The notes: a model not told the origin generated them from the sequence alone. DNA of 64,000 nt from Coriobacteriaceae bacterium (GCA_025992705.1 DAJPGJ010000001.1:434001-498000); one strand, 5' to 3'. Shown: positions 54,544-63,359, counted from the stretch's first letter. Numbers and translations are program-made.

Positions 54544-57090
54544 ATGTTTGAGAAATTCACTGATAAGGCCCGCCGCGTTCTTGTCCTCGCACAGGAGGAA
54601 GCACGCGAGCTGGAGCAGTCCTATGTGGGCACCGAGCATTTGCTTCTCGGTCTGATTCGCGAAGGCGAGGGCATCGCAGCCCGTGCCCTGCATCAACTTA
54701 ACGTCACGTACGACGAGGTCATCAGCCAGATCAAGGAGATCACCGAGCAGGATTCTCCTGCGGCAGCGGGTCATATCCCGTTCACGCCGCGGGCCAAGCG
54801 CGTGCTCGAGGGCGCGCTGCGCGAGACTCTGCAGCTCGGCCAGAACTACATCTCGACCGAGCACCTGCTGCTTGGCATCATCCGCGAGGGCAATGGCGTC
54901 GCCATGCAGGTCCTTGCGAATATCGGCATCGAGGGCAATCAAGTCCGCGAGGCGGTTTCCGAGCTCATCAACAGTGCTCCTACGCCCGTTCCGTATGCCC
55001 CGATGGGCGCGCAGCAGCCAGGTGGACGCCCAAACCAGGGCTCCGCGCTCGACGAGTTCGGCACCGATCTCACCAAGCTCGCCGCGCAAGACGGGCTCGA
55101 TCCGGTCATTGGCCGCGAGCGCGAGATTGATCGCGTCGAGCAGATCCTTTCGCGCCGCACCAAGAACAACCCGCTGCTCATTGGTGAGCCCGGTGTTGGC
55201 AAGACCGCCGTCGCCGAGGGCCTGGCCCAGCTTATCGCAGATGGCCAGGTACCCGATGTGCTGCGCAACAAGCGCCTCGTGACGCTCGACGTCTCGGCGC
55301 TCGTCGCCGGTTCCAAGTATCGCGGCGAGTTCGAGGACCGTCTCAAGAGCGTCGTCAAGGAAGTCAAGGACGACGGCAACATCATCTTGTTCATCGACGA
55401 GATGCACACGCTCATCGGCGCTGGCAGTGCCGAGGGCTCCATCGACGCCGCCGCCATCCTCAAGCCGCCGCTGTCGCGTGGCGAGATCCAGGTGATTGGC
55501 GCGACGACCACCGACGAGTATCGCAAGCACGTCGAGAAGGATTCCGCACTTTCCCGTCGCTTCCAGACAGTCATGGTCGAGGAGCCCACTATCGAGCAGT
55601 CCATCGACATCCTCAACGGCCTCAAAGATCACTATGAAGCGCATCATCGCGTGCACTTCACCGATGAGGCCATCGAGGCCGCTGTCACGCTCTCCAACCG
55701 CTACGTGCAGGATCGCTTCTTGCCGGACAAGGCCATCGACCTTATCGACGAGGCGGGTGCGCGCATGCGCATAAGCAACATGTCGGTTCCCGAGGACGTC
55801 GCCAAGGTCTCCGACAGACTCAAGAAGCTTCGTGCGCAGAAGGAAGAGGAAGTCAGGCACCAGAACTTCGAGGCCGCCGCTCATCTGCGCGACAAGGAGA
55901 AGGAATTGATTCGCGAGCGTGCCGAGCTCGAGGAGAAGTGGCGCGAGGAGGCGGCGCTTAACGTCGCCACCGTCGATACCGATCAGATTGCCGATGTCGT
56001 CTCGCTCGCGACGGGCGTTCCCGTCTCGAGTCTCACCGAGGCCGAGACCGCACGCCTGCTCCGCATGGAAGATGCGCTGCACGAGCGCGTCATCGGACAG
56101 AACGAGGCGGTCACGGCGCTCTCGAAGTCGATTCGCCGTAGCCGCGCCGGTCTCAAGGACCCGCGTCGTCCCATGGGTTCCTTCATCTTCCTCGGCCCTT
56201 CGGGCGTGGGCAAGACCGAGCTTTCCAAGGCGCTTGCCGAGTTCCTCTTTGGCACCGAGGACGCGCTGCTCAACTTCGACATGTCGGAGTACATGGAGAA
56301 GCACACGGTCAGTCGCCTGATCGGATCGCCCCCGGGTTACGTGGGTTACGACGAGGGCGGTCAGCTCACCAAGGCCGTGCGTCAGAAGCCGTATTCGGTC
56401 GTGCTTTTCGATGAGATCGAGAAAGCGCACCCGGACGTCTTCAACGTGCTGCTCCAGATTCTCGAGGAGGGCCATCTCACCGACGGGCAGGGCCGCAAGG
56501 TCGACTTCCGCAATACGATCATCATCATGACGAGCAACGTTGGTGCCCGTGAGATTACGCGTGAGAACCCGCTTGGTTTCTCGACCACGAACTCGGGCGG
56601 CCTGTCCGATAAGGAGATTCACGATTCGGTCATGGCAGAGCTCAAGAAGCTCTTCCGTCCCGAGTTCCTCAACCGTATCGACGAGACGATCGTGTTCCAG
56701 TCGCTCACGAGCGAGGACATCGAGCAAATCATTGACCTCATGGTTGACGACCTACGCCAGCGCCTGATTGTCCAGGGCATGAGCATCGAGCTCACCGAGG
56801 CTGCCAAGAAGTACATCGCCGAGAAAGGCACCGATACCGCCTTTGGCGCGCGTCCGCTGCGTCGTGCCATCCAGCGCCTTATCGAGGACCCGCTCTCCGA
56901 GGAGGTGCTCGAGGGCAAGTGGGGTGAGGGCTCGATCATCCTTGTCGATTACGTGGGAGACGAGCTCGTCTTCGCACCGGGCGAGGGCGAGATACCCAAG
57001 CTCAAGCAGCGCAAGACGCTTGCGCTCGAAAGTGCGGGGCCAGGAAGTTCGCTTCCGCCGGCACAGGGCAGCGCAGAAGCAGCCGATTAA
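54544..57090 (+). CDS. clpC: ClpC-type AAA+ unfoldase
   Basis: An 848-residue HSP100 unfoldase that feeds ClpP. Two Clp_N repeats (about 1-140), first ATPase module with GEPGVGKTAVAEGLA and DEMHTLIGAGSAEGSIDAA, a middle domain with a UVR-like VRHQNFEAAAHLRDKEKEL (about 437-455), and a second module with GPSGVGKTELSKAL, DEIEKAHPDVFN and the sensor-2 GARPLRRAIQR. The UVR motif and layout define ClpC rather than ClpB or ClpA. GAGGAGG precedes the ATG by about 11 bases; a longer open frame from 54310 overlaps the glutaredoxin gene and is rejected. Confidence 0.97.
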   Translation: MFEKFTDKARRVLVLAQEEARELEQSYVGTEHLLLGLIREGEGIAARALHQLNVTYDEVISQIKEITEQDSPAAAGHIPFTPRAKRVLEGALRETLQLGQNYISTEHLLLGIIREGNGVAMQVLANIGIEGNQVREAVSELINSAPTPVPYAPMGAQQPGGRPNQGSALDEFGTDLTKLAAQDGLDPVIGREREIDRVEQILSRRTKNNPLLIGEPGVGKTAVAEGLAQLIADGQVPDVLRNKRLVTLDVSALVAGSKYRGEFEDRLKSVVKEVKDDGNIILFIDEMHTLIGAGSAEGSIDAAAILKPPLSRGEIQVIGATTTDEYRKHVEKDSALSRRFQTVMVEEPTIEQSIDILNGLKDHYEAHHRVHFTDEAIEAAVTLSNRYVQDRFLPDKAIDLIDEAGARMRISNMSVPEDVAKVSDRLKKLRAQKEEEVRHQNFEAAAHLRDKEKELIRERAELEEKWREEAALNVATVDTDQIADVVSLATGVPVSSLTEAETARLLRMEDALHERVIGQNEAVTALSKSIRRSRAGLKDPRRPMGSFIFLGPSGVGKTELSKALAEFLFGTEDALLNFDMSEYMEKHTVSRLIGSPPGYVGYDEGGQLTKAVRQKPYSVVLFDEIEKAHPDVFNVLLQILEEGHLTDGQGRKVDFRNTIIIMTSNVGAREITRENPLGFSTTNSGGLSDKEIHDSVMAELKKLFRPEFLNRIDETIVFQSLTSEDIEQIIDLMVDDLRQRLIVQGMSIELTEAAKKYIAEKGTDTAFGARPLRRAIQRLIEDPLSEEVLEGKWGEGSIILVDYVGDELVFAPGEGEIPKLKQRKTLALESAGPGSSLPPAQGSAEAAD

Positions 57091-57127
57091 GCATGGCCAA
57101 TTGTCAGGAAGGGGTGGCATCCAGCCA

Positions 57128-57466
57128 TCCCTTCTGTCATTTCGAGCGAAGCTGCCGAAGGCAGCGCAGTCGAGAAATCTCTCCGAGATCTCTCCATTCC
57201 GCGGCTTGCAGCCGCTCCAGTCGAGATGACAATGCCCGTCATTCCGAGCGAAGCGAACGAGGTGCCGCCTTCTGTCATTTCGAGCGAAGCTGCCGAAGGC
57301 AGCGCAGTCGAGAAATCTTGCCCTTGCGTTCCATTAGTTGTGATGGAGGAGATTTCTCCACTCCGGCGCTTCGCGCCTACGGTCGAAATGACATGGGGGG
57401 GGGGGCGCTTCGCGCCTACGGTCGAAATGACAGGGGGGGGCTTCGCGCTTACGGTCGAAATGACAC
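57128..57466. repeat. GTCATTTCGA hairpin repeat cluster i, with poly-G tracts
   Basis: The largest cluster: at least six copies. Forward units have stem GCTGCC/GGCAGC; inverted units have GCGGCT/AGCCGC and GGCGC/GCGCC with end GGTCGAAATGAC. Runs of about ten G at 57394 and seven at 57433 separate the last copies. The whole 518-base gap between clpC and the DAC gene is filled by this cluster and the palindrome at 57499. Confidence 0.92.
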
Positions 57467-57498
57467 GAAGGGTGCTGTCTCGTCTTTGGTTGAATGTG

Positions 57499-57523
57499 TG
57501 CCAAGGGGTCTGACCCCTTGGCA
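57499..57523. repeat. Perfect 12-bp inverted repeat TGCCAAGGGGTC
   Basis: TGCCAAGGGGTC and GACCCCTTGGCA flank one T. It belongs to the GGGTCTG-rich palindrome family of this window and lies about 85 bases before the diadenylate cyclase ribosome site. Confidence 0.8.
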
Positions 57524-57608
57524 TATCCCCCATTCGAATTGATACCGGGGGTCTCTTTTATAGCGTGTTATGATTGAGCCACCATCAGCAGTAGGGGGAG
57601 GGAGCTTC

Positions 57609-58154
57609 ATGGGTGTCATTCAGAGCATGGACGACGTCATGGAGATGGTCGCTCCTGGTACTGACCTGCGCATCGCGCTCGATATGATTCTCTCTGCCGA
57701 TAATGGCGCCCTCATCTGCATTGGTGACCTTGCCGCCGTTCTCGCGCTGAGCGACGGTGGCTTTGAAATCGATGTCGCTTTCACCCCTAATCGCCTCTTC
57801 GAGCTCTCGAAGATGGACGGCGCGATTCTGCTCGACGCCCACGCGCGTCGCATCGTTCGTGCCAACGTGCACCTGTCTCCCACGATGGAGTATGAAACCA
57901 AAGAAACGGGCATGCGGCATCGCACGGCCATGCGCATGTGCGCGCAGACCGACACCGTCGCCATTACCGTCTCGCAACGCCGAAACGTCATCGACCTCTA
58001 CTTCGGCGGTGAGAGCAAGACGCTGGGCAGGCCGCTCAAGTCGTTCTCGCAGCTCGAGAGCATGATACTGGCCCTGCAAAACGCCCGCGAATCTATCGAT
58101 CACGAGATAAACCGACTCATCGCGCTTCAGGGTGCCGAGTCACCAGACGCATAA
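57609..58154 (+). CDS. DisA-type diadenylate cyclase domain without DNA-binding part
   Basis: A 181-residue protein that matches the DAC domain of DisA, which makes c-di-AMP from two ATP. Catalytic motifs are MDGAILLD (DGA, about residues 68-70) and GMRHRTAMRM (RHR, about 107-111), with the surrounding FTPNRLFELSK and SQRRNVIDLYFGG. DisA is normally about 350 residues with a helical spine and a helix-hairpin-helix DNA-binding domain; this one stops after the first helix of the spine. GGGGGAGGGA precedes the ATG at 57609. The following gene starts 19 bases after its stop. DisA scans DNA; this form should not. Confidence 0.88.
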   Translation: MGVIQSMDDVMEMVAPGTDLRIALDMILSADNGALICIGDLAAVLALSDGGFEIDVAFTPNRLFELSKMDGAILLDAHARRIVRANVHLSPTMEYETKETGMRHRTAMRMCAQTDTVAITVSQRRNVIDLYFGGESKTLGRPLKSFSQLESMILALQNARESIDHEINRLIALQGAESPDA

Positions 58155-58173
58155 CATCGTGCGAGGAGGGGTC

Positions 58174-59037
58174 ATGGCTGACGACACGAAAGACCTGGTC
58201 GAGGTGGGTATCGATCCGATTTCCGTCTCGGCGGCCCTCACGCCAGCCGAGGTAGACCTGTACGTACATCAGATCAACACGCTCGAAAACGCGAGCAGCT
58301 TGCTTGCAGGCCATGTCTCCAAGAATCCCTCGACAGCCGCCATCATCGTTGCTGGTGGTGAGGGCGAGCGCTTTCGCAATCCCGGTGGCAAGCAGCTGTT
58401 CGAAGTACTCGGTAAGCCGGTGCTTACCTGGTCGGCCGAGGCCTTCGATGCCGTTCCCGATGTCGGCGTCATCGTCATCGTGTGCCCTGAAGAGCGTCAG
58501 GCGGAGTACTGCCGCAAGGCCATCGACCCATATCCATTCGTGACGCCCATCGAATTCGCGTCTTCCGGTGAGGAGCGTCAGGAGTCGGCGATGAACGGCT
58601 TCGAGTCGCTTACGAAGGACTATGAGATTATCGCCGTGCACGATGGCGCTCGTCCGCTTATCACGCCGGAAATCATCTCGCACGCCATCAATCATCTCAA
58701 GGGCAACCTTGATATCGATGGTATCGTGGTGGGTCATCCGTCTGTTGACACGCTCAAGATCGTAAATGACCGTCTGATTTCCGCCACACCCGACCGCAGC
58801 ATGTTCTGGGTGGCGCAAACCCCCCAGCTTTTCCGCGCGGATATTTTCAGGCGCGCCTACCAGACAGCCATGTTCGACGGCTTTTTGGGTACGGACGACT
58901 CATCGCTCGTCGAGCGTATCGGCGGCCGTGTCGCCATGTTCAATGGCCCGCGTGACAATATCAAGCTCACGGTTCCCGAGGATGTCGGCCCGGTCGTTGC
59001 GGCCCTTTCCGCTCGCGTCGCGCAGCGTGAGGAATGA
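58174..59037 (+). CDS. ispD: 2-C-methyl-D-erythritol 4-phosphate cytidylyltransferase
   Basis: A 287-residue IspD of the MEP isoprenoid pathway. The nucleotidyltransferase motif AAIIVAGGEGERF lies at about 48-60 and is preceded by a 47-residue extension (ending VSKNPST) not seen in ordinary IspD of about 230 residues. Further motifs are GGKQLFEV, HDGARPLI and AQTPQLFR, with TDDSSLVE near the end. GAGGAGGGG precedes the ATG at 58174; an earlier in-frame ATG overlaps the DAC gene. Confidence 0.93.
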   Translation: MADDTKDLVEVGIDPISVSAALTPAEVDLYVHQINTLENASSLLAGHVSKNPSTAAIIVAGGEGERFRNPGGKQLFEVLGKPVLTWSAEAFDAVPDVGVIVIVCPEERQAEYCRKAIDPYPFVTPIEFASSGEERQESAMNGFESLTKDYEIIAVHDGARPLITPEIISHAINHLKGNLDIDGIVVGHPSVDTLKIVNDRLISATPDRSMFWVAQTPQLFRADIFRRAYQTAMFDGFLGTDDSSLVERIGGRVAMFNGPRDNIKLTVPEDVGPVVAALSARVAQREE

Positions 59038-59095
59038 GGCACGTTGCCGTGTATGATAGATACGCAATCTTGACTCTTGCCGGAAGGGACGTCGC

Positions 59096-59572
59096 ATGAA
59101 CCGAATCGGGCTAGGCTATGACGTGCACGCCTTTGCCGATGGGCGCAAGCTCATTTTGGGTGGCGTCGAGATCCCATACGATAAGGGACTTGACGGCCAT
59201 TCGGATGCCGATGTGCTCGTACACGCCATCATGGATGCGATCGTCGGGGCGATGCGCGCGGGCGATATCGGCAAGCTCTTTCCCGACACCGACCCTGCCT
59301 ACAAGGATGCCGATTCCATCAAGCTGCTCGAACATGTGGGTGCGCTTGCACGGGAACAGGGCTATGCAATCGAGGATATCGATTCGGTCGTCATGCTCCA
59401 GGAGCCCAAGATGTCTCCGTATCGCGAGCAGATGCGTGCGAACATCGCAGCTGCCCTGCACATCCCCGTCGAGAGCGTGGGCGTGAAGGCCACCACGACC
59501 GAGCATCTGGGCTACGAGGGCCGCGGTGAGGGCGCATCTGCGCAGGCAGTCTGCCTCCTCTCACGCGAATGA
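59096..59572 (+). CDS. ispF: 2-C-methyl-D-erythritol 2,4-cyclodiphosphate synthase
   Basis: A 158-residue IspF of the MEP pathway. Metal-binding residues Asp and His are in GLGYDVHAF (about 3-11), the second conserved histidine in GHSDADVLVHAIMDA, and IGKLFPDTDPAYKDADS and TTEHLGYEGRGEGASAQA are typical. It follows ispD after 58 bases. Its TGA overlaps the bidirectional hairpin. Confidence 0.97.
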   Translation: MNRIGLGYDVHAFADGRKLILGGVEIPYDKGLDGHSDADVLVHAIMDAIVGAMRAGDIGKLFPDTDPAYKDADSIKLLEHVGALAREQGYAIEDIDSVVMLQEPKMSPYREQMRANIAAALHIPVESVGVKATTTEHLGYEGRGEGASAQAVCLLSRE

Positions 59573-59600
59573 GACAAAACTCGCCGGGGCATTTTTGTCT
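59572..59600. terminator. Hairpin terminator AGACAAAA/TTTTGTCT after ispF
   Basis: The reverse-complement near-copy of the hairpin at 54113: AGACAAAACTCGCC, loop GG, GGCATTTTTGTCT, starting at the last base of the ispF stop codon. Confidence 0.75.
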
Positions 59601-59601
59601 T

Positions 59602-59674
59602 GGAGGTGACAGGGGGACGGGGGTTCTGTCACGCCGGGTTCGCGTGACAGAACCCCCGTCCCCCTGTCACCTCC
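59602..59674. repeat. Perfect 33-bp inverted repeat with G-rich core
   Basis: Arms 59602-59634 and 59642-59674 are exact reverse complements with a 7-base loop. The core is GACAGGGGGACGGGGGTTC, shared with the palindrome at 62470. It lies between ispF and cysS. Confidence 0.92.
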
Positions 59675-59740
59675 CCGCCACCGCATGAGCATTCCTGTTA
59701 ATATGTTCGGACGTACGCAAGACCGCACCGAGGAGTGACC

Positions 59741-61213
59741 ATGCAAATCTACAACACCGCAACTCGCCGCAAAGAGGAGCTCGTGACGCACGAGCCGGGC
59801 AAGGTGGCGATGTACGCGTGTGGCCCCACGGTCTACAACTACATCCATATCGGCAATGCGCGCACCTTCCTCATCTTCGACGTGGTGCGCAAGTACCTGA
59901 AGTATCGCGGCTACGAGGTCGCCTTCGTCCAGAACATCACCGATGTCGACGACAAGATCATCAAGCGTGCGCAGGAGGAGGGCAAGACGCCCGAGGAAAT
60001 TGCCGCGTTCTATACCGATGCGTTCATCGATAACATGCACACCTTTGGCATTGATGATCCGGATGTGCGCCCGCGCGCTACGCAGGAGATCCCCGAGATG
60101 ATCGAGCTCGTCCAGCGTCTCATCGACCGTGGCCATGCCTACGAGGTCGATGGCGATGTGTACTTCTCGGTGCGCTCGTTCTCCAAATACGGTGAGCTTT
60201 CCGGTCGCAACATCGACGACTTGCAGAGCGGCGCCCGCGTTGACGTGGACGAGCGCAAGCGTGACCCGCTCGACTTCGCGCTCTGGAAGGCCGCCAAGCC
60301 GGGAGAGCCGCACTGGACCTCTCCCTGGGGCGAGGGGCGCCCGGGCTGGCATCTGGAATGCTCGGCCATGTCGCAGAAGTATCTCGGCGTGCCGCTTGAT
60401 ATCCACGGCGGCGGCTCCGACCTCGTCTTTCCGCATCACGAGAACGAGAAAGCACAGACCGAGGCAGCATACGACGAGAACTTCGTGCGCTACTGGATGC
60501 ATTCGGGCATGTTGCGCATCAACTCCGAGAAGATGTCGAAGAGCCTGGGAAACTTCCTGCTGCTCAAGGACGTACTCGACACCTGCAATCCTAATGCGCT
60601 GCGCCTGCTCATGCTCCAGACGCATTATCGTTCGCCGCTCGATTTTTCCGATGCACGCCTTGCCGAGGCGGACACGTCGTACAGCCACCTGTGCACGACG
60701 GTGCGCAATCTGCGCTGGGCGGCCGAGAACGCTGCCGAGGGCGATCAAGGTGACTGCGCGAGCTTCAATGAGGCACGCGAGACCATGAAGGCCGATTTCG
60801 TCGAGGCCATGGACGATGACTTCAACACTGCCGGTGGTCTGGCCGCGATCTTTTCGTTTGCCAACGAGTGCAATCGCTTCCTCGAGCAGCACGACCACAT
60901 GGATGCGGCCGCTCGCGAGGCGGCACTTCTGAGCGCAGATGCCATCGAAGACCTCATGGGCGTCCTTGGCATCGCGATGCCGAGTGACGAGGCCGACGAG
61001 TGGCCTGCCGAAGTGTGCGAGCTGGCGGCTGAGACCTGCGGTTACGCGGGAACTGACCCGCATGCGGCAGCCGAGGCACTACTCGAGGCTCGTGCGCAGG
61101 CACGCGCCGAGAAGAACTGGGCGCTCGCCGATGCCGTACGTGACGGCCTTGCCGCGCTTGGCTTCACCATCGAGGACACCGCCAACGGAGCGCGAGTCAG
61201 CTATGGAGAATGA
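59741..61213 (+). CDS. cysS: Cysteinyl-tRNA synthetase
   Basis: A 490-residue class I synthetase. The HIGH-type motif is YIHIGNART (about 28-36), zinc ligands include the Cys in YACGPTVYNY, the GWHLECSAMS and HGGGSDLVFPHHENE segments are typical, and the KMSKS motif is EKMSKSLGNF. The ATG at 59741 is preceded by GAGGAG; GTG at 59735 would add two residues. Its stop overlaps rlmB by 11 bases. Confidence 0.97.
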   Translation: MQIYNTATRRKEELVTHEPGKVAMYACGPTVYNYIHIGNARTFLIFDVVRKYLKYRGYEVAFVQNITDVDDKIIKRAQEEGKTPEEIAAFYTDAFIDNMHTFGIDDPDVRPRATQEIPEMIELVQRLIDRGHAYEVDGDVYFSVRSFSKYGELSGRNIDDLQSGARVDVDERKRDPLDFALWKAAKPGEPHWTSPWGEGRPGWHLECSAMSQKYLGVPLDIHGGGSDLVFPHHENEKAQTEAAYDENFVRYWMHSGMLRINSEKMSKSLGNFLLLKDVLDTCNPNALRLLMLQTHYRSPLDFSDARLAEADTSYSHLCTTVRNLRWAAENAAEGDQGDCASFNEARETMKADFVEAMDDDFNTAGGLAAIFSFANECNRFLEQHDHMDAAAREAALLSADAIEDLMGVLGIAMPSDEADEWPAEVCELAAETCGYAGTDPHAAAEALLEARAQARAEKNWALADAVRDGLAALGFTIEDTANGARVSYGE

Positions 61214-61949
61214 GCATCTCGAGGGACGTCATGCACTCGCGGAGGCCCTTGACGCGCATGTTCCCGTGCAGGCTATCTACGCGAACGACGCGGCCTTTCG
61301 CGACAAGCGCGCTTCCAAGTTGCTCGCCCGTGCGCAGGCGGATGGCATTCGCATCGAACGTGCGACGAGTAAGGAGCTCGACGCTCATTCATCACATGGA
61401 GCTCATCAGGGCATCGTTGCGCAGGTCAAGCCATACGAGTATGCGAGCCTCAAGCAGCTCGTCGATTTGGCGGGGGATGCCGCTGACGCACTCATCATTG
61501 CCTGTGACCACATAACGGATGCCGGCAATTTCGGCGCCATCGTGCGCACGGCCGACGTGGTTGGCGCAGCGGGAGTGCTCATTCCCAACCGCCGCTGCGC
61601 ACGTGTGACCACGGCGACGTACAAGACCTCGGCCGGTGCGGTCGCGCATGTGCCCATCGCGCAGGAGGCAAATCTGGTCAAGAGCCTTGAGCGCCTCAAG
61701 GAGGAGGGCTTCTGGGTTATCGGGGCAAGCGAGCATGCCAAGACCTTGCTTTGGGATGCGCCGCTTTCGGGGCGCATCGTGCTTGTCATGGGCTCCGAGG
61801 ATGCGGGGCTGGCTCGCCTCACGCGCGAGACCTGCGACATGCTCGTTTGCCTACCGCAGGCGGGCCATGTCGAGTCGCTCAACGTCGCGCAGGCTACCAC
61901 GGCCCTCGCATACGAATGGATGAGGCAATGCAACGCCGCCAAGTCCTGA
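61203..61949 (+). CDS. rlmB: TrmH/RlmB-family RNA 2'-O-methyltransferase
   Basis: A 248-residue SPOUT methyltransferase. The N-terminal substrate-binding domain begins LEGRHALAEALDAHVPV, followed by the catalytic SpoU domain with DHITDAGNFGAIVRTADVVGA, RRCARVTTATYKTSAGAVAHVPIA, MGSEDAGLARL and SLNVAQATTALAYEW, the knot motifs. Placement after cysS is widely conserved and points to the RlmB type (G2251 in 23S rRNA). Overlap with cysS indicates coupling. Confidence 0.94.
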   Translation: MENEHLEGRHALAEALDAHVPVQAIYANDAAFRDKRASKLLARAQADGIRIERATSKELDAHSSHGAHQGIVAQVKPYEYASLKQLVDLAGDAADALIIACDHITDAGNFGAIVRTADVVGAAGVLIPNRRCARVTTATYKTSAGAVAHVPIAQEANLVKSLERLKEEGFWVIGASEHAKTLLWDAPLSGRIVLVMGSEDAGLARLTRETCDMLVCLPQAGHVESLNVAQATTALAYEWMRQCNAAKS

Positions 61950-62467
61950 TCGTCGACGGCTACAACGTCATTCGCAACAACGAACGCTACGCACAGCTCG
62001 GCATCGATTACGAGAGCGGGGAGGGCTGGAACAAGGCTCGCGAGCGTCTCATTAACGATGCAGCTCAACTTGCTCAGGAGCACTATGAGCGCTGCACGGT
62101 CGTTTTCGATGCGGCAGGTAATCCCGACTCGACGGGCATCCCTACGCGAAAAGCGGGCATCGACGTCATTTTCTCGCCTGCGGGCGTGAGTGCCGATAGC
62201 GTTATCGAGCGACTCGCGCACGATGCTCGCGAAAACGGTTTCGAAGTTGTGGTTGTTTCGTCGGATTTCACGATTCAGGCGACCGTTTTCGGAGGCGGTG
62301 TAGCGAGTCTTTCGTCCCTTGCGTTTACCGCAGACAGCGTCGATGTCGAGGACGAGCGACGTGCCCTTGCCCGCCTGGCGGCAAACGAAAAACGCACCAT
62401 AGCCGATAGGCTCGATGCTGAGACGCGCGCCAAGCTCGAGGCAATCGTGCGTGGAGCGGGGGAATGA
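61928..62467 (+). CDS. NYN-domain protein (YacP/Rae1-like nuclease)
   Basis: A 179-residue protein with the PIN-like NYN fold. LIVDGYNVI near residue 8 carries the conserved Asp, with VVFDAAGNPDS, FSPAGVSADSVIERL and VVVSSDFTIQATVFGGG following; these match YacP, whose Bacillus member (Rae1) is a ribosome-associated endoribonuclease. The start at 61928 overlaps rlmB; an in-frame ATG at 61916 is an alternative. Order cysS-rlmB-yacP is typical of Gram-positives. Confidence 0.9.
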   Translation: MQRRQVLIVDGYNVIRNNERYAQLGIDYESGEGWNKARERLINDAAQLAQEHYERCTVVFDAAGNPDSTGIPTRKAGIDVIFSPAGVSADSVIERLAHDARENGFEVVVVSSDFTIQATVFGGGVASLSSLAFTADSVDVEDERRALARLAANEKRTIADRLDAETRAKLEAIVRGAGE

Positions 62468-62469
62468 GA

Positions 62470-62554
62470 CACTTGCTGGGCGACAGGGGGACGGGGGTTC
62501 TGTCACGCTGGGTTCGTGTGACAGAACCCCCGTCCCCCTGTCGCCCAGCAAGTG
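62470..62554. repeat. Perfect 37-bp inverted repeat with G-rich core
   Basis: Arms 62470-62506 and 62518-62554 are exact reverse complements around an 11-base loop. The core (GACAGGGGGACGGGGGTTC) equals that at 59602, but the outer 12 bases (CACTTGCTGGGC) are specific to this copy. It lies directly between the NYN gene and the tRNA cluster. Confidence 0.92.
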
Positions 62555-62578
62555 TGATACACTGCCGGACGCGGTTTT

Positions 62579-62653
62579 GCCAGCGTGGCGCAACGGTAGC
62601 GCAGCGGTTTTGTAAACCGAGGGTTGCGGGTTCGATTCCTGCCGCTGGCACCA
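62579..62653 (+). tRNA. tRNA-Thr (UGU)
   Basis: Acceptor GCCAGCG pairs with CGCTGGC; the anticodon loop TTTGTAA gives TGT; the T loop is TTCGATT and CCA is encoded. First of four tRNA genes before tuf. Confidence 0.95.
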
Positions 62654-62817
62654 GCCGCATTTATGCAGCGAAAGGCATAGCTACACCCGGACGCGTGGTA
62701 TAGCGGCTTTTTCGTTGACAACATCTGATGTGCGCGGTATCATCTCGTGCGCTATGCGGCTAGACCCGCATCGCACGCAGCTTGAAAAGCGTATACAGAT
62801 TAGTGAGTCACAAAGAT

Positions 62818-62902
62818 GGGCGTGTGCCGGAGCGGTTAATCGGGACGGGCTGTAAACCCGTTGGCTTTGCCTACCATGGTTCGAATCCATGCGCGCCCAC
62901 CA
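62818..62902 (+). tRNA. tRNA-Tyr (GUA)
   Basis: Acceptor GGGCGTG pairs with CGCGCCC (one G-U). Anticodon GTA sits in CTGTAAA between ACGGG and CCCGT; a long variable arm is present as in bacterial tRNA-Tyr, and CCA is encoded. Confidence 0.96.
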
Positions 62903-62908
62903 CCTTTT

Positions 62909-62983
62909 GCCTGTGTAGCTCAGGGGTAGAGCACTTCCTTGGTAAGGAAGAGGCCATCGGTTCAAATCCGATCACAGGCTCCA
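62909..62983 (+). tRNA. tRNA-Thr (GGU)
   Basis: Acceptor GCCTGTG pairs with CACAGGC; anticodon GGT in TTGGTAA; T loop TTCAAAT; CCA encoded. It lies six bases after tRNA-Tyr. Confidence 0.96.
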
Positions 62984-63172
62984 TTTACTTAACGCTTAGA
63001 GCAACGTTTGAGCCTTTTAGGTGCGCATACTGCGCTTGAAAGGTTTGAACGAGCAGAGTGCGTTGGATGCAAGGAAGTGCGGAGCGATTCCGAAGGAGCG
63101 GCCTTGGTGCCGTGACTGAGGAAGCGACGACAGCACTGACGCCGCAGACGACGTGCTATGCGAAGTTAAAAT

Positions 63173-63249
63173 GGCGGCGTAGCTCAGTTGGTCAGAGCGC
63201 ACGGTTCATACCCGTGTTGCCATTGGTTCGAATCCAATCGCCGCTACCA
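63173..63249 (+). tRNA. tRNA-Met (CAU, elongator type)
   Basis: Acceptor GGCGGCG pairs with CGCCGCT (one G-U) and the anticodon loop TTCATAC gives CAT; CCA is encoded. A paired 1-72 position argues against the initiator type; a tRNA-Ile2 with modified CAU is an alternative. The 189 bases between it and tRNA-Thr show no gene. Confidence 0.93.
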
Positions 63250-63359
63250 GGTTTTTCGCCTCACAATGAGGCTTTGCACGTATAAAATGATAGTTTTGGT
63301 AATGACGCGCACTCCAAGGAACGGATGCGCGCATGCAATTCAGCAAACAGGAGGATATG

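Noticed and set aside
54373..56727. Minus-strand open frame of 784 codons across clpC
   Set aside because: It is the reverse-strand shadow of a highly conserved gene in GC-rich DNA; no domain is visible and clpC is certain.
57226..57513. Open frames within repeat cluster i
   Set aside because: Their sequence is a translation of the hairpin elements only (ISSEAAEGSAVEKS type) and no start site is present.
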